Source: Triglochin maritima | Lineage: Eukaryota; Streptophyta; Magnoliopsida; Alismatales; Juncaginaceae | Direction: 5' to 3' | Assembly: GCA_963682175.1 (NCBI GenBank) | Contig: OY821791.1 | Location: 24,025,826 to 24,089,825, forward strand | DNA length: 64,000 nt | Part shown: positions 43,659 through 54,740 of the stretch, piece by piece | Numbering within the stretch: the stretch's first letter is position 1 | Layout: every line of letters starts with the position of its first letter | Notes under the pieces: generated by a model | The model's input: only the letters and a program-made list of their open reading frames with translations | What the model was told of the DNA's origin: nothing | The model's database searches: none | Translations under genes and position numbers: made by a program

Positions 43659-44753
43659 AGGAGTGTTGTCTCCTGAGGGTTTTCAGCGGATATACCCACA
43701 AAATTCTAACAAGATGCATTAATCAATCTAGCTACACGACTCGTTGGACTTATTTTGTCGATCATGGAATGCGGTAATACTACGGGTCGACTCTATATAT
43801 GTAATCAGTCCACACACCTAGCCTAATGAGTTATTCGTGAGAGTTAACTAAGGAATTAAGTGAAAGACATGGGCAACCTTAACTTCTGAATGTGATACAA
43901 CGTGTAAAGTCCATTTTGGTTCTTATTTGACTCTTCTTTTCTTTTTTTCTTTTTTTTCTTTTTTTTTCTTTTTCTTTGGAGCATTTATTGGTTGGTGTTT
44001 GATTCTCCCAGGGTCAGGTTTCGTGCATCATTGCCTATGAGGACTTACACTATCACGTACACCTTCCCCCAAATCTCCACATAGGGCGATCCCTACCACC
44101 CGTGTAACGGGAGTTCGGTCGGTGCATCCCAAGTCAGATGACTCGAAAGCACCAGGCACAAAGTCCCCTCAGACCTACTTTCCCGAGTGATAGGAGCCGT
44201 GCGAGTAGAGAGAACACCACTTATTTATTTATCTACATGGGAACCAAAACCCCTACACTAAAGTTTCATAAAAAGAGATTAAGGGCCCTTGACTACGACA
44301 AACTTCCTTATACTAACAGACACGAATTATTTGACTCACTAGGTTCAGGGTGGACTTCTTTAAATGTTTGAATACTGAAACCCTAGGATTACACGCCCCC
44401 CGAGGGAAAACCGGGGTGCTTCCTAACGACTCGATAAATCCTAAAGCCACGTACTAGATATCCTAATGCATCAAGTTCAAGACAATTTTGGGAGCTATCT
44501 TTTTACTTTGCCTCTCAACGGTTTTGCACATGCTAAACACACGCAAAACCCACAAAACATTTTCTTTCGAAAACACATGAAGATTTTGAAAGAAATGTGG
44601 AAATTTTAAAGCACTAGGCAAGCAAAAGAAGACAAGTCACCCAAGGATCATGGCAAACAAATATATCGATATTAAATGCAGCACACTAACATGACCCTAA
44701 ATGCAAACAAAAGAAAACAAAATCAAAAGAAAAAACTCGACTATGTACACATG

Positions 44754-44777
44754 TAAAACACCCCCCCCACACCTACT
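44754..44777 (-). other. Internal polypurine-like tract of Ath-4
   Basis: AGGTGTGGGGGGGGGTGTTT-like tract on the minus strand, next to the CATTGAGGACAATG box. Confidence 0.5.
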
Positions 44778-45071
44778 TCATGCATTGTCCTCAATGAATG
44801 TGAGCAAAATACTACATGGATGTATGCATGAAACAGAAGAGATCTCACCAACGTGAAGTACAGAAGGAAGTTCATGGCTATGTTGATGGACATAACCCAA
44901 CTTCCCTCAAAACCTGTGAGATGCTAAAGAAGGGACACTAATACGCGAAAGAAATTGGGCCCAAATACTCAAGGGTTAGGGCCCACAACAATCGATGCTC
45001 ACTGAAGGAGTCTTTTTGTTTGTTTTTTTTTAGTTTTTTTTTAACATATATACACATGAAAGCTCAACCAC

Positions 45072-46405
45072 TCATGTAGGAGCATGAATGGTTGAGTCCG
45101 AGGGAGGTTGATGAAGGAACATGACCTCCTCGACTTCGGCTGGTGCCCCCTCCAAGTAGGGTTTGAGGCGTTGTCCATTAACTTTGAACACACCCCCATT
45201 CCCTGGGTTCAAGATCTCAACCGCTCTATGAGGATAAACGGTTTGGACAATAAACGGGCTAGACCAGCGACTGCGGAGCTTACCCGCAAACAGATGAAGC
45301 CGGGAATTGTAGAGCAACACCTTCTGCCCGGCCGTAAACACCTTTCGCATAATCATGCGATCGTGAAACATCTTGGCTCGGGACTTATGAATTTTGGCAT
45401 TCTTGTACGCATCATTGCGTAGCTCTTCTAATTCCACAATGTCGAGCTTACGTTGTACTCCTGCTTGATCAAGATCCATATTCAGGTTCTTGATCGCCCA
45501 GAAAGCATGATGCTCAAGCTCGACGGGTAGGTGGAAAGCCTTGCCGTACACTACCCGATATGGGGACATACCCAAATTGGTCTTGTACGCGGTGCAGAAA
45601 GCCCACAATGCGTCATTCAACTTGGTAGACCAATCCTTCCTCGAGAACTAACCGTCTTCTCAAGAATTTGCTTTAATTAACGGTTAGAGATTTCGACCTG
45701 CCCACTAGTTTGCGGATGGTATGGGGTCGCAAGCATGTGGGTGATCGAATATTTCCTCATAAGCGCTTCAAAGGAGCGATTACAGAAGTGGGTACCCCTA
45801 TCGCTGATTATGGTACGAGGAGTACCAAATCGCGCAAAAATGTCCCTCAAGAATTTGGTGACCACCTTGTTGTCATTGGTCTTTGTGGGTATAGCCTCAA
45901 CCCACTTAGACACATAGTCAACGGCCACCAGAATGTAAACATTCCCGAACGAGTTCGGGAAGGGACCCATGAAATCGATGCCCCACACATCGAAGATGTC
46001 GACAACAAGGACATTTTGCAAAGGCATCATGTCACGTCGACCAATCCTGCCAAGGCGCTGGCACCTATCACATTGCTTACAAAAGTTGTAAGCATCCTTG
46101 AAAAGAGTGGGCCAGTAGAATCCAGATTGGAGCACCTTGGCAGCAGTTTTCTTTGCTCCAAAGTGTCCTCCACATGCCTTAGAATGGCAGAAGTGGAGTA
46201 CACTTTGGAACTCGGAATCTTGGACGCACCGCCTGAAAATTTGGTCAGAGCAGTATTTGAATAGGTAGGGGTCGTCCCAGTGAAAGAATCTGACATACGA
46301 TCTCAATTTGGATTGGTCAGATTTTGACCAACCCACAGGAAATTGCTCCGTCACGAGGTAGTTCACGATGTCGGCAAACCAAGGGTTATCTTCGATCGTG
46401 AACAA
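45072..46405 (-). pseudogene. Ath-4 integrase
   Basis: Integrates element cDNA into the genome. The H2C2 finger ([13 protein letters not shown] ... CKQCDRC), catalytic Asp in WGIDFMGPF, second Asp in IISDRGTHF and Glu in HPQTSGQVE are all visible. TAA at 45677 replaces the codon after EISNR, and a 1-bp loss near 45645 follows; downstream (45620-45072) the frame is open with [28 protein letters not shown] and [10 protein letters not shown], ending in a tail with no chromodomain. Closest to Athila integrases by these motifs. Confidence 0.9.
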
Positions 46406-46909
46406 CTGCTCGTCAGGAAATTTATCGTTAATGATTTGGTCCTGTGGGTTGGTCGTCTCTAGACGAGACAAGTGGTCAGCTACAACGTTTTCACACCCTT
46501 TTTTGTCCCGATTCTCGAGATCGAATTCTTGTAACAACAAGATCCACCTCAAGAGTCAGGATTTTGCATCTTTCTTCGCCATGAGGTGCTTGATGTCTGT
46601 GTGATCAGAATAGATAATCACGTGGGAGCCAATCAAGTACGACCGGAATTTCTCCAAAGCAAATATGATCGCTAAGAATTCCTTCTCGGTCACAGTGTAG
46701 TTCAATTGGGCATCATTGAGTGTTCTACTGGCATAGTAGATCACATGAGGCAATTTGTCCAATCGTTGCCCAAGCACTGCTCCCACAGCGAAGTCAGATG
46801 CATCACACATTAACTCAAAGGGTTCCGTCCACACCGGTGCCTTAATAATGGGAGCTGAAGTCAACTCTTTCTTCAAGGTCAAAAAGGCATGGTGGCAATC
46901 CGGTGTGAA
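46406..46909 (-). pseudogene. Ath-4 RNase H domain
   Basis: Degrades the RNA strand during reverse transcription. FELMCDASDFAVGAVLGQR carries the first acidic residue; NYTVTEKEFLAIIFALEKFR and IIYSDHTDIKHLM follow. TGA at 46556 replaces a codon of the [12 protein letters not shown] segment, and the frame continues with VVADHLSRL. The flanking TAG at 46910 separates it from RT in the same frame. Confidence 0.9.
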
Positions 46910-48640
46910 CTAAAAAATGGCATCCTTAGCCAACAACGCGGTGAGAGGTCGAGCGAATTTGCTAAAATCCCGAATGAACCGCCGATAGAATCCAGCATGC
47001 CCCAAAAAGGCGCGGATATCCTTCACATTACGTGGCGGTGGGAGATTAGCAATGATACCCACTTTGGCGGGATCGACCTCAATTCCCCTACTTGAGACCA
47101 CATGTGCAAGTACAATCCCTCGCTTCACCATGAAGTGACATTTCTCCCAATTGAGCGCGAGGTTCTTCTCACGGCATCGCTTGAGGACAAGGCTCAAGTG
47201 ATGAAGACACTCATCAAAGGAAGCGCCAAATATGGAAAAGTCGTCCATGAAGATCTCAAGGAAACGCTCAACCATATCGGAGAAGATGCTGATCATACAC
47301 CTCTGAAACGTTGCCGGCGCATTGCATAACCCAAAGGGCATGCGACGGTAGGGAAACGTGCCAAAGGGACAAGTGAATGTGGTTTTCTCTTGGTCCTCGG
47401 GGGCGATGGGAATTTGGTTGTAACCGGAGTATCCATCAAGAAAACAATAGTACTCATGTCCGGCCAACCTTTCCAACATCTGATCAATGAATGGCAACGG
47501 GAAATGATCTTTCCGCGTTGCCACATTGAGCTTGCGATAATCAATGCAAACTCGCCAGCCAGTTTGCAGGCGTGTCGGGATAAGCTCATTATGCTCATTC
47601 TCCACAACCGTCACGCCTGACTTCTTGGGAACCACATGGACAAGACTCACCCACGAACTATCAGAGATAGGATAGATTATGCCATGATCCAAGCACTTAA
47701 GAATCTCCTTTCGGACGGCTTCCTTCAGTACAGGATTCAATCTCCGTTGTGGGTCCCTGCGGGGCCGAGAATCCTCTTCCATGTGGATCCGATGCTGAAC
47801 AATACCAGGGCTAATTCCCTTGATATCCTTCAAGGACCACCCGATTGCCTCTTTGTTTTCAAAGAGTACTCTTTTGAGGGCAACCTCTTGATCTTTTTCA
47901 AGATCAGAAGCAATAATGAGTGGCAAGGTCTCATTATCCCCTAAAAAGATGTACTTTAGGTTATCGGGGAGCGGTTTAAGCTCGACCAGAGGTGGATCCT
48001 TGTCGGATTCCGAGTTACTTTCAAGTGGCTCAAGGGCCACAGGGTAAGAGGAGCAAGCACCCAGATGTGCCTCCTCGTCCAGAGATATGCTGGCGGATTC
48101 CTCAAGATCCTCTTCACTCGCAACCTGATCATTAGGCACCTCAATAATATGTCGATGTGAGTCGAACATGCCTAATGAGTCAGGCTCATCCGTGTCCTCG
48201 ATGAAATTGGCTCCGACAGTGTCGTCGAAGAGCCCAGGTTGCTTACCAAGAGTGAAGATGTTGAAATCCGCCGTGAGATTTCCAAAAGACAACCTCATCA
48301 AGCCATTGCGACAATTGATCAAAGCATTAGATGTCGCAAGAAATGGCCTCCCAAGGATCACAAGAATATGTCCTTGTGGGTTGGACACGGGTTCGGTATC
48401 CAAGATGATGAAATCAACTAGAAATACGAACTCACCCACTTTGATAAGGACATCCTCCACACTCCCTCGTGGGATTTTGACGGATCTATCAGCCAACTGG
48501 AGGGTTGTCCTCGTTGGTTTAAGATCGCCTATCCCAAGGTTGACATAGACTGAGTAAGGCAGGAGATTCACAGATGCCCCAAATCCAATAGAGCTTGAGA
48601 GATGGTCACATTCCCAATCATGCAAGAGACAGTTGGACAA
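46910..48640 (-). pseudogene. Ath-4 protease C-terminal part and reverse transcriptase
   Basis: Open 576 codons in one frame. It begins inside the protease (SVNLLPYSVY, LQLADRSV, ILGRPFLATSNALINCRNG), passes the pre-RT segment (VALEPLESNSESDKDPP, DNETLPLIIASDL, KGISPGIVQHRIHMEE), and holds the RT: HVVPKKSG, GWRVCIDYRKLN (47530-47570), FLDGYSGYNQI, MPFGLCNAPATFQR, the catalytic box FMDD (47240-47252) and FLGHAGFYRRFI. These motifs are typical of Athila RT. The 5' side is out of frame with gag by a 1-bp loss at the protease active site (about 48575), and TAG at 46910 ends it. Confidence 0.92.
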
Positions 48641-48810
48641 CCAGGGTCCTTGTACTTGACATTCATGGGTTGTGTCAATATGGAGCTCACATTGGCGACC
48701 AAGAAGGCCTTTTTAGGCACATTTGTTTTTCTCTTGGTGGTGCAAAGGTCCTTGAGGAACTTGGCATACGGTGGCATTTGTTGAACAACGTCCAACAACG
48801 GGATGTTCAC
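48568..48810 (-). pseudogene. Ath-4 protease N-terminal part with frameshift at active site
   Basis: MNIPLLDVVQQMPPYAKFLK, KRKTNVPKKAF, KYKDPGC and ALLDLG. One G is missing compared with Ath-3 directly after the DLG codons, so the frame runs into TGA. In phase with gag, separated from it by TAG at 48850. Confidence 0.88.
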
Positions 48811-48849
48811 CTTTACTTGCCTAAGTACCTCAACGATCTTATCCCAATG

Positions 48850-50673
48850 CTAATCACGTTTTTTAGTCAACCGATGAGGGAATGGTGCCTTGGGGACATA
48901 AGAATCACGAGGAGGAGTCTCAGAATTAGGTTCCTTGACAGGCTCAAGACTCTCCTCGGAAGTCTCGCCAACAGGGTTGGCTTCCGGCATGTTCACATTG
49001 TTGTCAACGACCCTTCCCGATCTCAAGGTATGAATAACATTAGCATGTTGGGAAGGGTCACTTTCAACATTGTGTACATTCTGCCTGGTATTAGCAGGCT
49101 GACCCCTGGGATTAACCACAGGTTGACTCGGGAACTGACCCTTCTCGCGTTCATGGAATTGATGAGCCAATTGGCTAACTTGCATTTCCAAAGCCTTGAA
49201 TGTACTTTGCATGCTCTGCATGAACGCTTGAAGGGTCGGATCACTAGAAGGGTCCTTGGGATCAACCCGCTGAGGTGGTGGAGTCTGGTTGGAATAACCC
49301 GACGATGAGGCATGAGCAGGTTGGTAATTTTGGTGCTGAGACCTTTGATGTGGGGGTTGGTAGGTCGCCGATGGGCGTGGAGGTTGATAGGGTGGAGGTT
49401 GAGGTTGAGCGTGCGAGCTCTGACCGTGACCCCCACTAGGCCCCCAAGAGAAGTTAGGATGGTTACGCCATCCCGGGTTGTAGGAGTGACTGTACGGGTC
49501 GTTACGGGGCCGCTGTTGATACATCGCATTTGCATGCTCAGTATCCCTTGGAGCGTAAGCGCATTCCAAGTCATCATGGCCCGTAAGTCCACACCTACCA
49601 CACCCGGGAGTAGCGACCTGAGCTACAGGAGCTCGGTCCATCTCCAAACTCTCAATCCTACGCATGAGAGCAGCCATTTTCGCCTCAGACGCGATAGTTG
49701 ACTCAACATGATATGATCCAGCTCGACCAGAAGACCTGGCGGCTGGTGGCTCTCTCATGGTGTCCCACTCGAAGGTGCGCTCAGCCATGGACTCAAAAGT
49801 GTCCCATGCCTCCTCGATGGGTTTCATTTGGAAGTCACCCTGACACATCGACTCCAACAATGTGCGGGTGTTGTAGTTGATGCCCTCATAAGAAATTTGG
49901 CACAGGTGCCATAGCTCAAGTCCATGATGAGGGCATTGCTGGAGAAGGTCCTTGAACCTCTCAAAGAAACCATGAAAAGATTTGGTCTCGGTCTGATACA
50001 TTTGATGTATCTGGTGCCGTATCTGTTGAGTTTTCCTTTGAGGGAAAAATCTCTTCAGAAAGACGGTCACAAAGTCATCCCAAGACCGAATCGAGCTCGC
50101 CGGGAGGCTATACATCCATTTCTTCGCATTATCCTTCAATGCGAACGAAATCATCATCAACCGGACAGAATCCTCGTCAAGCTATTGAAGCTTGAACATG
50201 GAGCATACTTCCTCGAATTCGCGTATAAAAATATACGGATCCTCCTTATTGGCAGTAAAGGTTGGAAGCATGCTTACATACTGAGGTTTCAGCTCATAGT
50301 TGTTCCCTCGAGCAGGGGGAACAACTATGCAAGAAGGCTGCGCGGCCCGAACAGGATGGGTCCGCTCCCACAACGTCATCGGCCTATCTTGTCGAGCTAA
50401 AGGTGGTGGTGCACCTAGAACTCGATCCTGACCGAATCTCCCTTCCTCTCGAGTCAGAGGAGGAGGAGAAGGAGAAGGAGGTCTACGTGGTGGTGGGAAT
50501 GGACCGAGGTAGTCCATGTATGGAACCCGGTCTCCCTCGCCACCACGAGACGACTCGGCCTCTTGCTCCAAAGGAGCACGAGGCGGAGATGGTCGATCAC
50601 CAAGATCTTCCATCTCAGAAATAAGCACTCTCTCGAGTCGAGCGCTCTCACCAGAACGAGCCCAACCTCGCAT
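48850..50673 (-). pseudogene. Ath-4 gag
   Basis: Start at ATG 50673 (MRGWARSGESARLE). A Pro-rich N-terminus, YIFIREFEEVCSMFKLQ, TAG at 50182 where Ath-3 has CAG, then LDEDSV-type capsid sequence (WMYSLPASSIRSWDDF, CPHHGLELWHLCQISYEG). The knuckle CGRCGLTGHDDLEC is near 49600. Gln/Pro-rich linkers and EANPVGETSEESLE-type acidic sequence lead to TAG 48850, which again stands where CAG is expected. One frame throughout, two nonsense codons. Confidence 0.92.
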
Positions 50674-51735
50674 GAAATGCTCGACTCGACTCTAAACGAC
50701 ACACAACAGAAGGTGTACTAGAGGAGGAGACTAAACGTAGAGAATAGATGAGGAGAGGACTCAGATGAGGAGGGAAGAATCCCTAGAGCTAGCGTGGGTA
50801 GTGGGATCAGGAAGAAGCCTAACTAGCAAGCACGGCTCAAACAATGTAAGGCAATGGGTCCTTAGGCTAGACGACGCCTAACTTCGAGGTCACTAGCCTC
50901 GACACGTCTCACCTCCCTACAACGAGGACCACAATGCCCAGCAAGTGATACCAGATCCGGAGATCCAGTACCTCCTACTATCGACAACGTAGGCAACGCC
51001 GATCAGGTCATGACGGTCTCAACTAGATTACTCTCCTAGTGCGCCCGCAATCCTAGGGCCAATGTCTACTTGCTTTTAGTTAAGGCTTTATTAAGAGTGG
51101 TTTTTGGGGCCAAGGAAAGGGTGATGAAATCCCCCACCTTATCTTTTATGGGACAGCCCCTCCTTAGTAGCGATTTGATCCTAGATCTAGCAATCAATCG
51201 CTCCAATCAAACGCTCTCTCACTCTTGTCCTGATGCAATTCCTACTAACTAATGCATGGGCATACGAGATGCATGAATGAGTGTAGGAATTGCGTACCTC
51301 ACGCCAGCACTAAACAACTGAAAATAAAGGTAAAAGAAAAGACAACTATATGCCTAACTCAATGCATGATGCGTGACCTAAACAAGTAAGAACGTCTAGT
51401 CTTTTGCTTTGGATTTTAGGGCCAAGTTGATTAATGGGGGAGTGATTAATGATATGGGAGCAAACCAGAAGTCATAGCATGCAAAATAAGGCTCCCAGAT
51501 AACACAAATTACAGCACTAACTATCAGTAAAAATTTCAAGGCCAGAAACTCTCACCAGGCCGCCAATTGGCGGTCTTCAACCGCTGATTGGCGGTCTGTT
51601 TAGCTCTTCTGTTCCCCAAATTTCTCCAGTAGCCTCCCCTTGTTCTGATGGTTCCCTGAAACTAAGAAAAACTGAAAACAAAAAATTTAAAACCCCTCGA
51701 ATCGTCCAAACCAATGTCTGGACAGAGCACCACCC
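50674..51735 (-). other. Ath-4 untranslated leader
   Basis: No ORF. Nearly collinear with the Ath-3 leader; palindrome pair at 51558-51596. Confidence 0.75.
51558..51596. promoter_or_regulatory. Leader palindrome pair of Ath-4
   Basis: GGCCGCCAATTGGCGGTC (51558-51575) and AACCGCTGATTGGCGGTC (51579-51596). Starts 21 bp apart, 140 nt after the primer site. Confidence 0.88.
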
Positions 51736-51752
51736 ATGCGGCAACGGCGCCA
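51736..51752 (-). other. Ath-4 primer-binding site (tRNA-Asp type)
   Basis: Minus strand TGGCGCCGTTGCCGCAT; the first 14 bases match the consensus and the last three have changed. Confidence 0.88.
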
Positions 51753-51995
51753 AAAACTTGATTGATCGTTTTATTTTAACCGCAAGTGCACGGCCGCGTT
51801 GAAGCGGTGGCAAATACGGGTCGTCCACTGGGAGGTGTGTCGACACTTGGTTTGTGCGAAGGCGAGAGGTAAAGAAAAGGAAGAAGGATGTATTACACTA
51901 AACTACACTACAATGCTAAACTAGAATGCAAAAGGAAATGAAGATAAGCAATAAAACTAAACCCCAAAGGGGGTAGAGAAATGATGTGAACATAA

Positions 51996-52027
<32 letters not shown>

Positions 52028-52821
52028 TCAATTAAGCTCCTCACAACATGTAGTGCATGAAATCATAAAACTACATCCAACTTTGCCTCCACATGAATTA
52101 AGATAGGACTACATCATTAAAACATACAAGACATTAATTGGAATGAAGCTAAATGAACTCAAGTATAAAGACTAGACCCTACTATGCCTCCACATGAATT
52201 AAGATAAGACTACATCATTAAAACATACAAGACATTAGCTAAGGTAAAGGCAACAAGAGTACATACACTACAAATTGTGTTTCCAATATTAACTTCATCC
52301 ATATCCTAACCTTATCATTCCCCATAAAATAGGTCCACTAATCAAAGCATAAGCTAAGCTTCATTCAAGAGCATTAGCATATCAAAGATAAGAGTGAAAA
52401 CCCATTAGATGGTTATGGAAATCATATAAAGCTCAAGGGATAAAGATAACACACACTTAATACACTACATGATTATATCACATATTTCTCCACCCCCAAA
52501 TGGGGATGGAACTACTCACACATATTTAAACTAACTACTCTAATAAAAGAAAGCATTAATACTGAATTGAAATTAATCTAAGCAAGCAAGAAATATTAAA
52601 GAAACTAAAAGAACATGAGACTAAAGAAACATGCAAGACATTGAAATTAACTAAGCAATGTAAAAACTAAAGCAAACAACAATTAACTACAAAACTTCTA
52701 TTATTACTCACTCCAAATTACAAGCAGCCCTTCCTCCACCAGAGTTTTGCTTCAAGGCTTCACTCTTAGTAGGGAAGAAGGCCACCAAGAGAGAGATGGT
52801 TACAATGGGAGGTGAAGAGTT

Positions 52822-52831
52822 CTATTTATAA
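52822..52831 (-). promoter_or_regulatory. TATA box of Ath-4 5' LTR
   Basis: TTATAAATAG on the minus strand, 120-158 bp downstream of the palindromes. Confidence 0.6.
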
Positions 52832-52950
52832 GCATGGAAAAAGCTAATCCGGGACAATCCCCCGATGTGGGACTAAACCAATACCAAAAATAGACTAAGC
52901 ACACATTAATACAAGTCCAGGAGAAAATTAGGTGGATCTGGGCCAATCCA

Positions 52951-52989
52951 GACCGCCAATTGGCGGTTCCAGACCGCCAATTGGCGGCC
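52951..52989. promoter_or_regulatory. U3 palindrome pair of Ath-4 5' LTR
   Basis: GACCGCCAATTGGCGGTT (52951-52968) and GACCGCCAATTGGCGGCC (52972-52989), 21 bp apart. Confidence 0.9.
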
Positions 52990-53365
52990 TATATGATCCA
53001 GATCCGTCTGGATTTGTTTGTGGGCCTTCCTTGTTGTGTCTCTTGGTCTTGGATGCATCTGGTTGGTTTGTTGGAGCTCTGACCCGAATCGAATTGGCAA
53101 AATACTCCCCATGATGGTGTGGAGTATTCTGTTTTGCTCTTAGGTCCTTCTGTCTTGCAATCAGGTCCTTCTTCCTTGCATCTTGGTCCCCAGATCTCAC
53201 AATTCAGTCCTTTTTCCCAGCTTTTGGGTCCTTTTATGCTTCACCTCTTCAAACCTATTTATTCCTGAAAACTAAACATAAAACTCGTGACATAGCATTG
53301 TTTAGGTGAAAGATAATGGATATAAGATACAAATATAAGCATGAAATGATGTCAATCATCAATCA

Positions 53366-53423
53366 TCGACCAAACTTCAACCAAAAGTGGATAAGTGTTT
53401 CTTCATAGGTTATCCTCGTGAGA
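53366..53423 (+). pseudogene. Cop-2 integrase fragment between Ath-3 and Ath-5
   Basis: Starts with the second TCGAC duplication and ends with the first TGAGA duplication. It encodes KLQPKVDKCFFIGYPRE, continuing YVKRLMST from 29200 without a frame break and leading into TRGYYFW at 59962. Confidence 0.92.
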
Positions 53424-54645
53424 TGATGAGAATTAAATTTATACCGCAAGTGCACGGTGTCAATGAAGACGTGGCAAATACGGGTCGAACACAAGGAGGG
53501 AGAGATTTGTTATTAGTGTGATTTCGATTGGGAGGAAGAGAGAGAGAAGAAATAAATGGGTTTTGAGATTTTTGGGTTTTAGTTATTTAGAGCAAGAAAC
53601 AAGAACAATTAAAACTAAAACAAGAACAAAGAAGTGAATTCCGTCGGGTGGAGGTTTAGATTTAGGGTTTAGATTAGAGAATTCAGAAACTTATAATAAA
53701 TCATATTAGTTATAAAGCATTACATGATAAATGATTTAACATAAACTCAAGTAATCAAAATATACTAACACGAAATTAAAATAATAACTTTTATTCTTCT
53801 TCTCTTCACCCTAAATCCGTCACCTCCACCCTTTGGAAAGAGTTAGAAACTAATGGAGGGAGGAAGAAGGGGTCCTAGAGGCATTACAAAAGAAAAGTAA
53901 AACAAGAAATAAAAGACAGAATTTTATTACTAAAATAAAGACAAATAAAAACAACAACTAAAAACTAGGTCTAAGGCCAAGGACCCTTCTAACATCGTTC
54001 TCGGGGCTATTTATAGTTGTTACAAGAGATCTAAGTATAGAATTGGAGAGTACACGTGTCCAGACACGACTGGACAAAATTGGAGCACACGGATCGCTAA
54101 GGGGGCGGCGTTTCCGCCGCACAAGGCATGTAATATGCGGCGATTTCGCCGCATAATATCCTCTGATTTAATCCGGATTTTTGCTGTGTGTTTTTGGTAT
54201 GATTTGATCCTCCTTTGCGCGTCTGGATTGATTCTTTCCATTCTTTTGAGCTCCAGATTAATTCCTTCATATATTTGGAGATCCACATTGATTTTTCTTT
54301 AGATTTTCTCCAAGATAATAAAAGCTACTCGTGATTTGCAATTAGGTCCTTGTCTTTTTGCAATTAAGTTCCCGGCTACTTTTGTGCTTAAGTCCTTGTT
54401 CTTTTTGTAATTAGGACTTGAATGCTTTTATGCTTGGATATATTTCCATTTGAAACCCGATAATCTTGAGCTTGGTCTTTATGATAGAAATGAGTCTTTT
54501 GCACGCGTTTATGCTCGGGATGTGGGTAAATTGCATTTAGGTCCCTGTATTCTGTAAATAAGATTAAACACATACCTTAGTAGCATTTATTGATGTAAAA
54601 GTAATCTAAATGAAAGACATATGATGCAATGTATGCAATGCATCA
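53424..54645 (-). repeat. Ath-5 3' LTR
   Basis: 1222 bp. TATA box CTATAAATAG at 54007-54016. Palindrome pair upstream of it. Confidence 0.95.
54105..54155. promoter_or_regulatory. U3 palindrome pair of Ath-5 3' LTR
   Basis: GCGGCGTTTCCGCCGC (54105-54120), then a 22-bp dyad at 54134-54155 with perfect 10-bp arms TATGCGGCGA/TCGCCGCATA. Centres 32 bp apart. Confidence 0.92.
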
Positions 54646-54661
54646 AATACCCCCACACCTA
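54646..54661 (-). other. Polypurine tract of Ath-5
   Basis: TAGGTGTGGGGGTATT on the minus strand, touching the 3' LTR. Confidence 0.87.
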
Positions 54662-54740
54662 GATTTTGCTAGTCCCTAGCAAAGCAAAATATAAGAAAAT
54701 GAAAACAGGGAAATCCTAACTCACTTTCGTAGGAATCACG

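Larger units (their letters stand above)
43522..45071 (-). other. Ath-4 3' untranslated region
   Basis: Two-hairpin module (43607-43658), T-rich tract (43930-43980), internal polypurine-like tract (44754-44777) and a T-run (45014-45045) close to the integrase stop. Searched for an env-like ORF: none. Confidence 0.75.
41935..53358 (-). mobile_element. Ath-4, Athila-like element with complete but broken gag-pol
   Basis: 3' LTR 41935-43504, 5' LTR 51759-53358, TSD TCAAT (41930-41934 and 53359-53363), inserted 2 bp from the end of the Ath-3 LTR. It is the only element here with all pol domains, in Gypsy order (protease, RT, RNase H, integrase). LTRs differ at about 13-15 sites plus a 21-bp unit and a GT-repeat length (about 1%, by eye). 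No env-like ORF follows pol. A likely relative of the helper for Ath-1, -2, -3 and -5. Confidence 0.95.
51759..53358 (-). repeat. Ath-4 5' LTR
   Basis: 1600 bp, longer than the 3' LTR because of a longer GT repeat (52000-52026) and one more palindrome unit. TATA box at 52822. Confidence 0.93.
29201..53365 (-). mobile_element. Ath-3, non-autonomous Athila-like element holding Ath-4 and a TRIM composite
   Basis: 3' LTR 29201-30746 and 5' LTR 40368-41934, the last 2 bp of which are at 53364-53365 because Ath-4 entered there. TSD TCGAC at 29196-29200 and 53366-53370. It carries gag and protease but no RT, RNase H or integrase. A 3.9-kb composite (35386-39253) interrupts gag. The LTRs differ at roughly 25-30 places plus small indels over about 1.55 kb (by eye, about 1.7%), older than Ath-4, as nesting requires. 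Confidence 0.95.

Noticed and set aside
43522..45071. Env-like ORF expected after pol in some Athila elements
   Set aside because: Only short, unconserved frames with stops; no signal or membrane segment that holds between copies.
48089..49308. Several plus-strand ORFs of 100-240 codons opposite Ath-4 gag and protease
   Set aside because: They mirror a well-supported minus-strand gag-pol with recognisable domains, and the same shadows recur opposite Ath-3.
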